NCBI GenBank assembly: GCA_003117195.1
Contig: BDSI01000153.1
Location: forward strand, 205,111-269,110
Reading direction: 5' to 3'
From: Eudorina sp. 2006-703-Eu-15
Taxonomy: Eukaryota > Chlorophyta > Chlorophyceae > Chlamydomonadales > Volvocaceae
DNA length: 64,000 nucleotides
The notes beneath the pieces were generated by a model. The model worked only from the letters and a program-made list of their open reading frames with translations. It made no database searches and was not told where the DNA came from. Of this stretch, positions 10,940 through 19,907 are shown piece by piece (the stretch's first letter is position 1; each line of letters begins with the position of its first letter). The translations under genes and the position numbers were made by a program.

Positions 10940-11700
10940 CGCAGGCCGATGCCCCTCCGCGTCGCGCTCCGCCGCGGTCCTGAGCTCTTTCCCGAAGATG
11001 CATAGTGCCGGGCTCACGCGGGTGCTGTCTTGCCGGGTGGCTCGATACCGTAGGTAACTCGGAACACCTCCATGTCCCAATTGCCCTCCTGTTCGTCGAT
11101 ACACTTGCGCAGGGCCGTCAGAAGAACGCGGACCAGGCGCTCGGCCTGCCCGTTGCTCTGAGGCGAGTAGGCGGCCGTGTGTCGATGGGCGACCTTTACT
11201 TTTGCTCTTGCAGCAGGCGGGCAAACTCCCCTTCCCACTCGCGGCCTTGATCAGTCACGACCTCGTCAGGGGTTCCGTAGCGGGATATCCACTGCTGCCA
11301 GAACCATGTGGCAGTCGTGCTTGCTTGTTTGTCGGGTAGCGGGCCAACCTCGGGCCACTTAGACCACGAGTCTACAGCCACCATTAGGCAGTTGTTCCCC
11401 CTGGCCGTTGTCCTGTACGGGCCCATCAGGTCCACGTGGACCCTGTCCCAGAGTGGCACGATCGGGAGTGGGCGGAGGGGCTGCTGCCGTACCAGCTTGT
11501 GCTTGTTGGGGGCGCACTTGGCACACTGTCGGACGTGCGATCGGATGTCCTGGCGCATCCCCTCCCAGAAAAAACGCTTGCGTACGAAGTCGTACGTCTT
11601 CCCGACGCCCCAGTGGGCCATGTCGTGGGCGTCTCGAATCACCGCTGACCTCTCGTCTGGCTTGAGCACGCGGACCCGCGACTGCTTGTCCGGGCTGAGC
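10940..11700 (-). pseudogene. gypsy integrase remnant
   Basis: The H2C2 zinc-binding motif (HDMAHWGVGK, then VRQCAKC) precedes the DDE core: WDRVHVDLMGPY with the first Asp, VVTDQGREWEGEFARLL with the second, and, after a frameshift near 11200, HTAAYSPQSNGQAERLV with the Glu. A C-terminal ALCIFGKELRTA segment is typical of gypsy integrases. Downstream is a helical Ala/Glu/Arg-rich tail reaching about 10600. The DDE integrase excludes a DIRS element despite the inverted termini. Confidence 0.85.
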
Positions 11701-12145
11701 CTCCACAGTTGCCCCTTCTTGAACTCGTAACGTGAAGCAGGAAGCAGGACGCTTGCCCAAAAGGGATGCCGAACGAGTATCCTCCCGCGCTGGATCTGGG
11801 GCTCCGGAGCACGGCGCGTCGGGCCCTGGGTCGTTCCTCCTCCGAGGTGGTCGCCGCCCTGCGGGTCAGGCCGGTCGTGCTCCGCCATGAGCAATTGCAC
11901 CTCCAAGGCCAGCGCAGCCACGGAGCAGCAGGCCAGAACGGCGACGTCCTTGTGTTCATTCTCTCGAGGCGCCCGGGGTGTGCGCCGCGGCTGGAGCGCC
12001 GCCTGAGACGGGGGCGAGTCGTAGGGGTTGAGATGCCCCAGCCGGCTCAGGCCGTTGACGTTGGAGTTGACGCGCCTTGTGCATGACCTCAAAGTCGTAT
12101 GCCTGTAGCTTGAGCGCGTAGCGGGCCAATTTGCCGTGCAGATCC

Positions 12146-13565
12146 TTAGCTCGGGCAGTCCGCAGAGACCGTACGGCCATGGAATCCGTGATGACAATAA
12201 AGTGCGTGCCGTACGGGTGGAAATGCTTGATGGCCCACAGAGCAGCGTACGTAGGCTTCCCCGTCCGAAGCGCTGTAGTTGAGCTGCGGCCCGGTCATGG
12301 TCTTGCTGGCGAATTGAACCGCATACTCCTTCCCTTCCTCGTCACGCTGCGCTAAGCAGGCAGCAACCGCCGTGCGGCACCAGTCCGCCTGCACGAGGAA
12401 CTGCCGCTTGAAGTCAGGTGCGCGCAGAACGGGCGCTCGCAGGAGCGCACTCCGGAGTTCCTGAAAGGCATCCTCCTCTCGGGGCCCCCAGTGCCATTCA
12501 ACATCCTTCTTGACCAGGTCGTTTAATGGACGCGCCACCAGGCCGAAGCCAGGGATGAGTTGCCGGTAGTACCCAACAGCTCCCAGCCAGGCCCGTACTT
12601 CGCGAACGTTCATGGAGGAAGGCATTGCCGCAATCTTGGCGACGGTGGAGGGGTTCGGTCCGACGGTTCCCCTTTCTCCGTCAAGCGTGTGACCCAGGAA
12701 GACCACGCGGCATCGACCGAACGTGCACTTTTTGGCTGCCACCTTGAGGCCCGCCATCCGCAGCAAATCCAGTACTTGCTGTAGGTGGCGTACATGCTCC
12801 TGTAGAGTGGGGCTAAAGATGAGTATGTCGTCTCGGTAGACCACTACACACTTTGTCCGCGTCGGGGCGACGCCGGGCTGAGGTTACGGCGCGGGGTCCT
12901 CCAGCAGAGGCCCTAGGACCTTGTGCATTAGGGTAGCGAATACCGCGGCGGCGCCCTTAAGCCCCATGGGCATCCGCACGTACTGATACTGAGCCGTAGG
13001 TGTTGCGAACGCTGTGCGCTCCTTGGAGGCATTATCCGGCATCGGCACCTGCCCTTTAGATCCAGGCTTGAGTAGTAGCGGGTCTCGCCCCCCTGCGGCG
13101 CAGCTCTATCCAGTATATCCTGGATGTGGCCGACCGGGAAGCGGATATCGATCCTTAGTGACGTCGTTGACTTTGCGCATGTCCACGCAGGGTCGCAACT
13201 CGCCGTTCTTCTTACTTGGGTACAACGACAACCGGCGACACCCAGCAGGGGCTGTTGGAGAGCTCAATGATCCCGTCTTGGAGCATCTGCCGCATCTCCT
13301 CATCCACAGCCGCCTTCTCGGCGCGCGACAAGCGGTAAGGATTCTGGGCAATAGGCGGGTGGTCCCCGGTGTCCACCTTCATGGAGACCCATGTGGTGTA
13401 GCCCAACTCGCGGTTTGTGACGGCGAACATGTCAAAGTTATCGACCAGGCAGTCCACCAGCAGTTGGCGCTCGGTGGCGGGCAGGCTGGTTTCCACGTTA
13501 CCCTCCAGTAGGGCGCGTGGGTCTGCGGGCGGAGTCTTAACCGGCGGGCGCAGCGCTCTAGTCAC
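12146..13565 (-). pseudogene. gypsy reverse transcriptase and RNase H remnant
   Basis: RT begins with YRLSRAEKAAVDEEMRQMLQ, then DGIIELSNSPCWVSPVVVVP and, after a frameshift, KKNGELRPCVDMRKVNDVT with YPLP. The palm motif is YRDD (MVYRDDILIFS) near 12840, followed by KCTFGRCRVVFLGHTL and the connection region WLGAVGYYRQLIPGF. RNase H follows with FLVQADWCRTAVAACLAQ and LNYSASDGEAY. The motif order and spacing are those of gypsy pol. At least one frameshift lies between 12844 and 13212. Confidence 0.85.
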
Positions 13566-14353
13566 CAGGCTCCGGAACTGAGCCTCGTCTAGGTGTCCGT
13601 CGGGGCCTAGGTGTCCGAGGGGGCGGGATCGGCATCCGGGCGTCGTACTGGGACCCCGTCGTCGGAGTGGTTACGGTTGCGGGCAGGCCCTCCGCTAGCA
13701 GCCTGGGGATGAGCAGGCCGGTGGGTGCCGGACGAAAACGGTCAATCGATGGATCCGGCATAGGTTCGCGTGCGCTTGCGGGGTCCTCATCATCCGAGCT
13801 CCCGCGGAGGACGGGGGAGAGTGTGTAGTCGCCGCCCTCAAGCCGAACAGCTGAGGCCGACTCACCGCTCTCGAGGCCCGCGCAGTCCTGGCCGCTCTCG
13901 GGGTTGATCACACTGTCTGTGCTCCACTGCTCCGACTGCCACTCGCCGCTGGTAGTGCTTTCCGTAAAGCACGGCCGCATCGGTCTGCAGGGCGTGTCCC
14001 AACAGCATGTCGACCAGACTGTGCAGGCTGGGGCCAAGGCCCGCCTGCGGCTCGTTGCCTTCCGTTGGGAGCCCATCGTCTCCGGCTTCAACCGTCTCCT
14101 CGCCCATATCTACAGGGTCCTCGTGGGCTGCCGGGGCCACTCCCGCGGCCAGAGCGGGCTCCGCCGGAGGTGCAGCGGGCGCTTCGGTCTCCAGGAGAAG
14201 GAAGGATGTGTCCTCATCCTGCGGCATCGGTAGGTCTTCCCATAGGCGGGCAGCGGCGGGAGAGGCTGCGAACGGAGCCTGGCTGCGTAGGAAGTGTATG
14301 GCGATGTTCGAGCGTTGGTTCTGGTCGTTAGTATACTCCAGCCGCCCGTTGTC

Positions 14354-14720
14354 TTACGAGATGCTAGCCCGGATAGGGTACAGGAAGTCAGTGCCAAGCA
14401 GCATCTGGTAGTTCACGGCGGTGCTGACGAACGGGTAGAGGAGCATCGTAAGGTCTCCCGTAGACACTTGGAGATCGCAGACGCGCCCCGCAGCCCGGCC
14501 CCTGTTGCCGACCGCGTTCAGGAACGTGACGTCCGTGTCCTCCACTAGGTGCAGTAAGCCCAGACGGCGCAGGGTATCGCGGGCGATGACGCTGTGCTAG
14601 GCACCGGAGTCGATCACTGCGGGGACAGGGACCATATCGCCTCGTCCGTCGGCGATCAGAATGGTGGCCTTGCACACTTGCCACGTTGCCAGGGCGGTGC
14701 CGCAATCTCCGTCTGCCACG
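14354..14720 (-). pseudogene. gypsy aspartic protease (retropepsin-like) remnant
   Basis: The sequence ATILIADGRGDMVPVPAVIDSGA gives the catalytic Asp in a D-S-G triad. An in-frame TAG follows immediately, then the same frame resumes as HSVIARDTLRRLGL and ends with NYQMLLGTDFLYPIRA, the usual flap-distal LLGxDFL motif. A second stop closes the frame at 14354. The stop beside the active site shows the copy is dead, unless it is read through. Confidence 0.7.
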
Positions 14721-15176
14721 CAGGGGGAGTGGGGTCCGTGCGGGACGCGAGCGTGGTATGGAGGGTCCCAGCTTGTGGCCGCGGGGGCCCATACGCCGGG
14801 CCGGGGTTGGGGACGGCAGGGTAGCCTTGTTGCCGAGCGAGTCTCAGGACCCGGCTCCCGACCTTCGTGTAGATGCTGACCGGGTTGCACCGAAGCGTAA
14901 TACCCAGCGGGAGCGGGTACTTATTGACTTTCGTAACGATGTCTTCCGCGATGCGCCGTTCCTCCTCTTGTGTATCCTCAGGGATCGGGTCCGCCCTACC
15001 CTCGGGTTCCACCGCGCGGCGCCGGGCACGCAGCTCAGGGGCAGCGGGGGCGCCTCGCCCAGGGGCTGGCGTTGGCGGGGCTGCGGCGCCGGCAGCTTCC
15101 GTGGCCCGCTCGGGGAAACGAGTGCCGGGCGGCGCAGGATGCGGTGACTGCCGGAGCGGTTCTGTCCTGGGTCCGA

Positions 15177-15355
15177 TCTCTGGGGGATCTCTGGGGGATC
15201 TCTGGGGGATCTCTGGGGCGGGGATCTCTGGGGGATCTCTGGGGGATCTCTGGGGGATCTCTTGGGGATCTCGGGGGGATCTCGGGGGGATCTCGGGGGG
15301 ATCTCAGGGGGATCTCGGGGGGATCTCGGGGGATCTCGGGGGGATCTCGGGGGGT
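15177..15355. repeat. Tandem repeat within the gypsy coding region (TCTGGGGGATC-like)
   Basis: About sixteen copies of an 11-bp unit, first TCTGGGGGATC and then TCGGGGGGATC, with occasional unit-length changes. On the minus strand it encodes Pro/Arg/Ser-rich repeats (DPPEIPRDPPEIP style) between gag and protease. The array is near-uniform compared with the decay around it, so it may have expanded after insertion. Confidence 0.85.
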
Positions 15356-15863
15356 GACCGCGGGGGGGCGGGGCCGCGGGGGACCTGCGCGGCTGCCCGC
15401 CGGAGGCTGGGGCGCGTCCTGCCCGGGTGAGGCCGCAGGGCGCTTCCGCGGGAGGGGCATAGGTTCAAAATCCGCAACGCGCTTGATGTACGCCTCCGGG
15501 AGGGTGACGTGCGCGGTATGTGTACGGGCGTACGCGGCCTCCACCTGGGCAAGATGGGGCGCTTCGTAGGACGGCGCGACGGACTCCCAATACTGCACGC
15601 GCGGTTCGCGCTCCAGCAAGAGGGTCAATCGTCACAACTGCCGGGCGAGGTCGTCTACTCGCGTCAACAGGTTGTCGGGTGTGGGTGGGTTTGCATCTTC
15701 CGGGCGCGGACAGGCTTGCCACGGCGCGCCTCCCTGCTTCTGCTCCGGTCGGCGAGGCTCAGGGGCCCGCCGCGGGGAACTGATAGGGGGGCGGGGTCCG
15801 TCCGCCCGTGCGTGCCCGGGAGGCTGGGGTTCGGGACCGGGACCACGGGGCCCGCCGCGACGG

Positions 15864-16449
15864 TCATCCCAACGGGCCGCGGGGGTTGTCGCCACGGGTA
15901 TCGAAACCGCGGGCGCGCTGCGGGACGAAGGCCTCTGGTACACCAGCAGCGTCTTGCCGTTCCAGGCCCTCACTGACGTAGATGGCGTAGCGCACGGCCT
16001 CCTCCAGGCTGCGGGGGCGCATGAGGAACACCTTGCTCACATGTAAGCCTTGAAGGAAGTTGTACATGTGGATCGGGTCGTGCTGGGTGTCAACGCCCAA
16101 CTGAGCGGCGAGGTCACGGTAGCGGCCGGCGTACTTCCGTACAGTCTCGTTGCGCTCCTGCCGGCAGTGGGCGAGGCGGCTGAACAGCTTCTCCTGGGTG
16201 GGATCGAAGCGTTCTAAGAAAGCGGCATTGAAGCTGGGCCAATCGGGCAGAGAGGCCTCCACTCCGGCCTGCCAACAGATAGCCTCGTCTCCCAGCCGAC
16301 AGATGGCGACGTCCATCATCGCTCCAGCCGTACATGCGTCCACACCTCTCAACCCTGGCGACCCACTGGCGGGCGCTGTCGCTCAGGCGGTAGATGGGCA
16401 CCGACGAGACACTAGAAGGATGAGGCCGTGCGGGGTGCATGCCGTCCAT
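15864..16449 (-). pseudogene. gypsy gag remnant
   Basis: Contains the retrotransposon gag core: ARQWVARVE in one frame, then in another WPSFNAAFLERFDPTQEK, RLAHCRQERNETVRKYAGRY and FLQGLHVSKVFL. The W-x-F-x-x-x-F-x-x-x-F pattern is typical of the capsid-like gag domain. The two parts lie in different frames, indicating a frameshift near 16330. No zinc knuckle is evident downstream. The frame continues into a Pro/Arg-rich region toward 15630. Confidence 0.75.
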
Positions 16450-16650
16450 TTGCTGGGAAGCTTCTCAGCCGCAGGCGTGGCGCAGGGTGTACGGCAGGAC
16501 AAGGGTGCTCCCGCGCGCGTAGACGTGCGTTCTTCGGGATGGAACGCGTCGGGTGTTGTCAGACGATGGGGAGGAGCCGCGTCGGCTTGGAAGGGTCGGG
16601 GCGTCCGGTAGGATGCTACCGCGGTGCTGCACTAGAGACCCGTCCCGTTA

Positions 16651-16912
16651 GGGAACCTGGTCTCGATACCACCCAACCGGGCACTGCCACACCAGAGGGC
16701 AACCCAAAATGTTTCGCGTAGGGATGCATCTATGGGAGGATACTGCCAGGCGCCCAGGATCGTTTGCGGGTTGGAGTCGATACCAGTAGCTTGTTTGCTA
16801 CACGAGATTAGTCAGCGCGAGCGGGAAGCGGAAGCAGCGTGTTGTCGTAAGGCCACTAGGCCCAGGGGTTTTGGCTGAACTGGAGGGGATCAAGAGTTTC
16901 CCCTTGAGGCCA
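16651..16912 (-). repeat. 5' LTR (16672-16912) with primer-binding site (16651-16671)
   Basis: About 241 bp that recurs at the left end of the element. On the minus strand it ends in CCCGGTTGGG, and the next bases, TGGTATCGAGACCAGG, form the primer-binding site. Compared with the left copies it differs by scattered substitutions and small indels (for example AGAGGGCAACCC against AGAGGCAGGGCAACCC). The outer boundary, near CCCCTTGAG, is inferred from where similarity to the left copy ends. I saw no clear target-site duplication. Confidence 0.75.
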
Positions 16913-17282
16913 GCAGGCCCGTTTGCACGTTGTTCTAGGTTTGCGATAGTGTGAGAGGCGCTGCGGGGCTTGGGCGCGGAGGCGTGGCGTAGGCAAAGGC
17001 GGGCTGGGTCTTGAGAGTGATGGGCCGATGTTGGGGCCTTGATGCGGAGGCGGAGAGAGACGGGAAATAGCAGACCGGGAAGCACTTAGAGAGGTCTTAC
17101 AAATTAGAAAGTATAAGTGCCCTAGTAGGGTCACTTGGTCCGGAGTCTGATGAGGTCTACACCAGAGTACGACTGTGGTACTGGGTGCCGGGTCCTGCTA
17201 ACTGTTGGTACGACCGCGCTTTATAAACTAATGACGCGCTCCAGGAGGGCCTTATATGCGCAACGTAATGCGGTGACAACGT
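16913..17282. other. Spacer between retroelements
   Basis: No gene seen. This is flanking sequence between the gypsy LTR and the 3' end of the first LINE copy. Confidence 0.4.
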
Positions 17283-17747
17283 AATGCGTGTGTGTGTGTT
17301 ACATGGTTGGGGGTGCGTAACCGGTAACCCCATACCTGCACATACCCATACGAGCCGGAGGCCCAAGGGCAAAAAAAACGCCCAAAAGCACTGGTTTGCA
17401 ATACCGCATTAACAGGAGTCGACGAGACTAGCGCCCAAAGGGCACGATAGAATTACGGTGAGCCCACATGCGCTCCAACATCTTTGCCAAACGAGCCGGA
17501 TCCCAGGCAATCGCCTCCCTCATCGTATTAGGGCGGTGAAACCCTTCCTCAGCGCGTATTGCATCGTAAGCCGGGCAGTCGAGTAGAACATGCTTCTCAT
17601 CTTCAATCTGGTATTCAGAGCGGCAGCAACGGCAGACCCGTTGTCCTCTAGGGACATGGTGCCTACCCCTCCGCGCCCTGTTAGACTCAAGTGCCCAACA
17701 ACAAAGCCTGAATTGCATTAGCTTCCGGTGCGCAGAACGGGGGATAA
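17283..17747 (-). mobile_element. 5'-truncated LINE 3' end, minus-strand copy
   Basis: Minus-strand translation at 17428-17718 gives the C-terminal zinc-knuckle-like end of a non-LTR retrotransposon ORF2: RVCRCCRSEYQIEDEKHVLL then DCPAYDAIR (C-x-C-C...H...C). It is followed by a 3' region ending in a (CA)n tract near 17283. It is nearly identical, in inverted orientation, to 18897-19368. It appears to be a dead 5'-truncated copy. Confidence 0.75.
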
Positions 17748-18279
17748 AAACTGTAGCGTGCGTAATGCACCGAAGCTTCCATGCACCGAAGCTTCCATGA
17801 CGTAATGCGCTTTTACGATGACGTCATCGGGGTATGAGGAATTATCTTGCCCCTCATGGCAAACCCCGGCGCGTGACAATCGCTAAGGCACGGAGACACG
17901 CGTCTCACTGTACGGGTCCGAATTTCATACATCGCAACCATCTTGTAACGCCCAAGCGTCGGCACCCGGCGCGGGCACGGATTTTAGCGCGGAAATGTGC
18001 ACCATGCTGAATCAGACGGAGTGTAGCCAACCTTTCAGCGCAGGAAAATCCCGTCAATCGCTACCGTTATAAACCTTACTTCCTGAAACGGAATCTCTTT
18101 GAGACCGTCCAGCCGCGATTCTTCGCAAAGCGCAGAACGGAAAGTTTTTTTGCGTGGGCACGAATCTCGTCGGCCACAATTCAACGCCCACCGAACATCT
18201 CCGAACACGACCGTGATGTACGCAATCAGACTTTGGACTTCGCCGAACAAAGTCGGACAGCTCGGCTCGCTACACGTTC
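17748..18279. other. Spacer between the two LINE copies
   Basis: No gene recognised. A short direct repeat (ATGCACCGAAGCTTCC, twice, at about 17766-17797) is visible. Confidence 0.4.
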
Positions 18280-19368
18280 ATGCGACAAATTGTGGGGGCT
18301 GCTCGCCCAGCCCACCGCCTTCTTTTCGCAGAATTGGCCGAGCTTCCCCTGCATAACTACTTGGTGAAGCAAGTGGTACGCTTTTGGAACCGCCTGCAGA
18401 CGCAGAAGGGCACTGTCGCACACGCAGTCCTGTACCACGAGGTTACCGATGCACTCACCGACCCTGAATGGGGCGGTTGGGGAGCCTCGTTTTTTTGAAT
18501 GAATGAATGTTACAGCGGACCCCAACGGGATCATCGGTGTATACCAGAGCAAGCCCCAGTAGGCCCCACCGCCAAGGCGGCAGGTCACCTCCACACCACA
18601 ACGCCGTTTTTGCGTTTACTGTCGTACTTACAGTGTGATATCTGGAGCGGGCTACCTCAAGATGCGGAAGGTGTTGAAAAGCGCGTTGAGTGGTTGCTGT
18701 CCAAACCTCTTCCCGAGGCTCAGATTGTGACTGCGTTGAGGGAACGACTTATGAGCGGTTGGGAACACGTGCGCCTCGATGTCGAGCCAGGTGATTACCC
18801 ATCAGATGGGAAGCAGCCGGGGATCCATATGTCAAAGTACAAGCATTGGATGGGCCTGTCGTTTGTGGGTGCGGCGGCCGTTATGTGGCAGCCGCATGCT
18901 ACAGTTTTTATCCCCCGTTCTGCGCACCGTAAGCTAATGCAATTCAGGCTTTGCTATTGGGCACTTGAGTCTAACAGGGCGCGGAGGGGCAGGCACCATG
19001 TCCCTAGAGGACAACGGGTCTGCCGTTGCTGTCGCTCTGAAGACCAGATTGAAGATGAGAAGCATGTTCTACTCGACTGCCCGGCTTATGCAATACGCGC
19101 TGAGGAAGAGTTTCATTGCCCTAACACTATGAGGCGATGGCCTGGGATCCGGCTCGTTTGGCAAAGATGTTGGAGCGCATGTGGGCTCACCGTAATTCTA
19201 TCGTGCCCTTTGGGCGCTAGTCTCGTTGACTCCTGTTAATGCGGTATTTGAAAACCAGTGCTTTTGGGCGTTTTGTTTGCCCTTGGGCCTCCGGCTCGTA
19301 TGGGTATGTGCAGGTATGGGGTTACGCACCCCCAACCATGTAATACCACACACACACACAAAGCGGCG
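18280..19368 (+). mobile_element. LINE ORF2 C-terminal fragment and 3' end, plus-strand copy
   Basis: At 18280-18498 the translation AELAELPLHNYLVKQVVRFW matches the region after the RT domain of non-LTR elements. After an interruption at about 18490-18596 it continues (DIWSGLPQDAEGVEKRVEWL, then the CRCC...HVLLDCPAY zinc-knuckle-like end) to about 19220. The 3' region ends with (CA)n near 19368. Relative to the minus-strand copy one codon is missing in DCPAY(D)AIR and a frameshift follows. The copy is a pseudogene. Confidence 0.75.
18487..18596 (-). mobile_element. SINE-like or LINE 3'-end insertion within the LINE copy
   Basis: On the minus strand: a GC-rich part, then TGGTATACACCGATGATCCC and TTGGGGTCCGCTGTAAC, and a terminal (ATTC)n followed by A residues. 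The same core is found at 33.6 kb with a target duplication. It interrupts the LINE coding similarity. The tail of short tandem repeats plus A-run suggests target-primed retroposition. The left boundary is approximate. Confidence 0.5.
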
Positions 19369-19907
19369 GCACGCTCTTCAATCATTAACACGCCCCTTCA
19401 AAAATTCGCGGGCCTCCTTAAGAAGGCGACGGCCAATCTACGGACACCTGAGTGCTATAGAGAGCATCAGAGCCCAAGGCAACCGCTAGCAGCGTGCCCG
19501 GGCTTGCAATTCCTAAACCACCTGACACAACGCAACACGCCAGCGACAAGAGCTAGCGACGCACACCGCCGGCGCCTCTTCACGTGAGGTTCGCAATCCT
19601 TTACTTGCCGAATTTCTGGCCCCCAACGACTCCGTAAAAATGCGGGTTGGGGTTCATTCACGGGGACGGCTCACTGGTCCGGAGGGCAGTACAGCGCGCA
19701 GCGCCCATCCACGTACGGCGCGAATGGAACCGGTCCGAAGCTGCACTGCCTCTTGGGGCCGAGCGAGCACCTGCGCTTCCCCAAGAAATCCCAGAGCTCC
19801 ATACGGGGCAGCGGTTATCTCCTTGCACATGGCCCCGGCAGCGGCGCAAGTTCGCGCGAGCCGTCCTGCAAACCTATTCCGCCCTGCACCACTCACAGTG
19901 GCGGGCC
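19369..19907. other. 3' flank of the ubiquitin hydrolase gene
   Basis: No gene recognised. It would contain the 3' untranslated region of the minus-strand ubiquitin hydrolase. I found no clear TGTAA on that strand in this interval, so its poly(A) site is unresolved. Confidence 0.4.

Larger units (their letters stand above)
10142..16912 (-). mobile_element. Decayed Ty3/gypsy LTR retrotransposon
   Basis: Read on the minus strand the order is LTR, primer-binding site, gag, protease, reverse transcriptase, RNase H, integrase, then a terminal repeat. This is the diagnostic gypsy order, with integrase after RNase H. Frameshifts separate gag segments, RT fingers from palm, and integrase core from its C-terminal part, and a stop follows the protease active site, so the copy is inactive. 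The 5' LTR is at 16672-16912, followed (minus strand) by TGGTATCGAGACCAGG, which resembles the initiator-tRNA(Met) primer site used by plant-type elements. The far end is unusual because an inverted LTR-like copy (10337-10587) lies inside a truncated direct copy (10142-10335). Confidence 0.9.

Noticed and set aside
10142..16912. DIRS-type retrotransposon, suggested by inverted termini
   Set aside because: The element encodes an H2C2 and DDE integrase in gypsy order and no tyrosine recombinase is visible.
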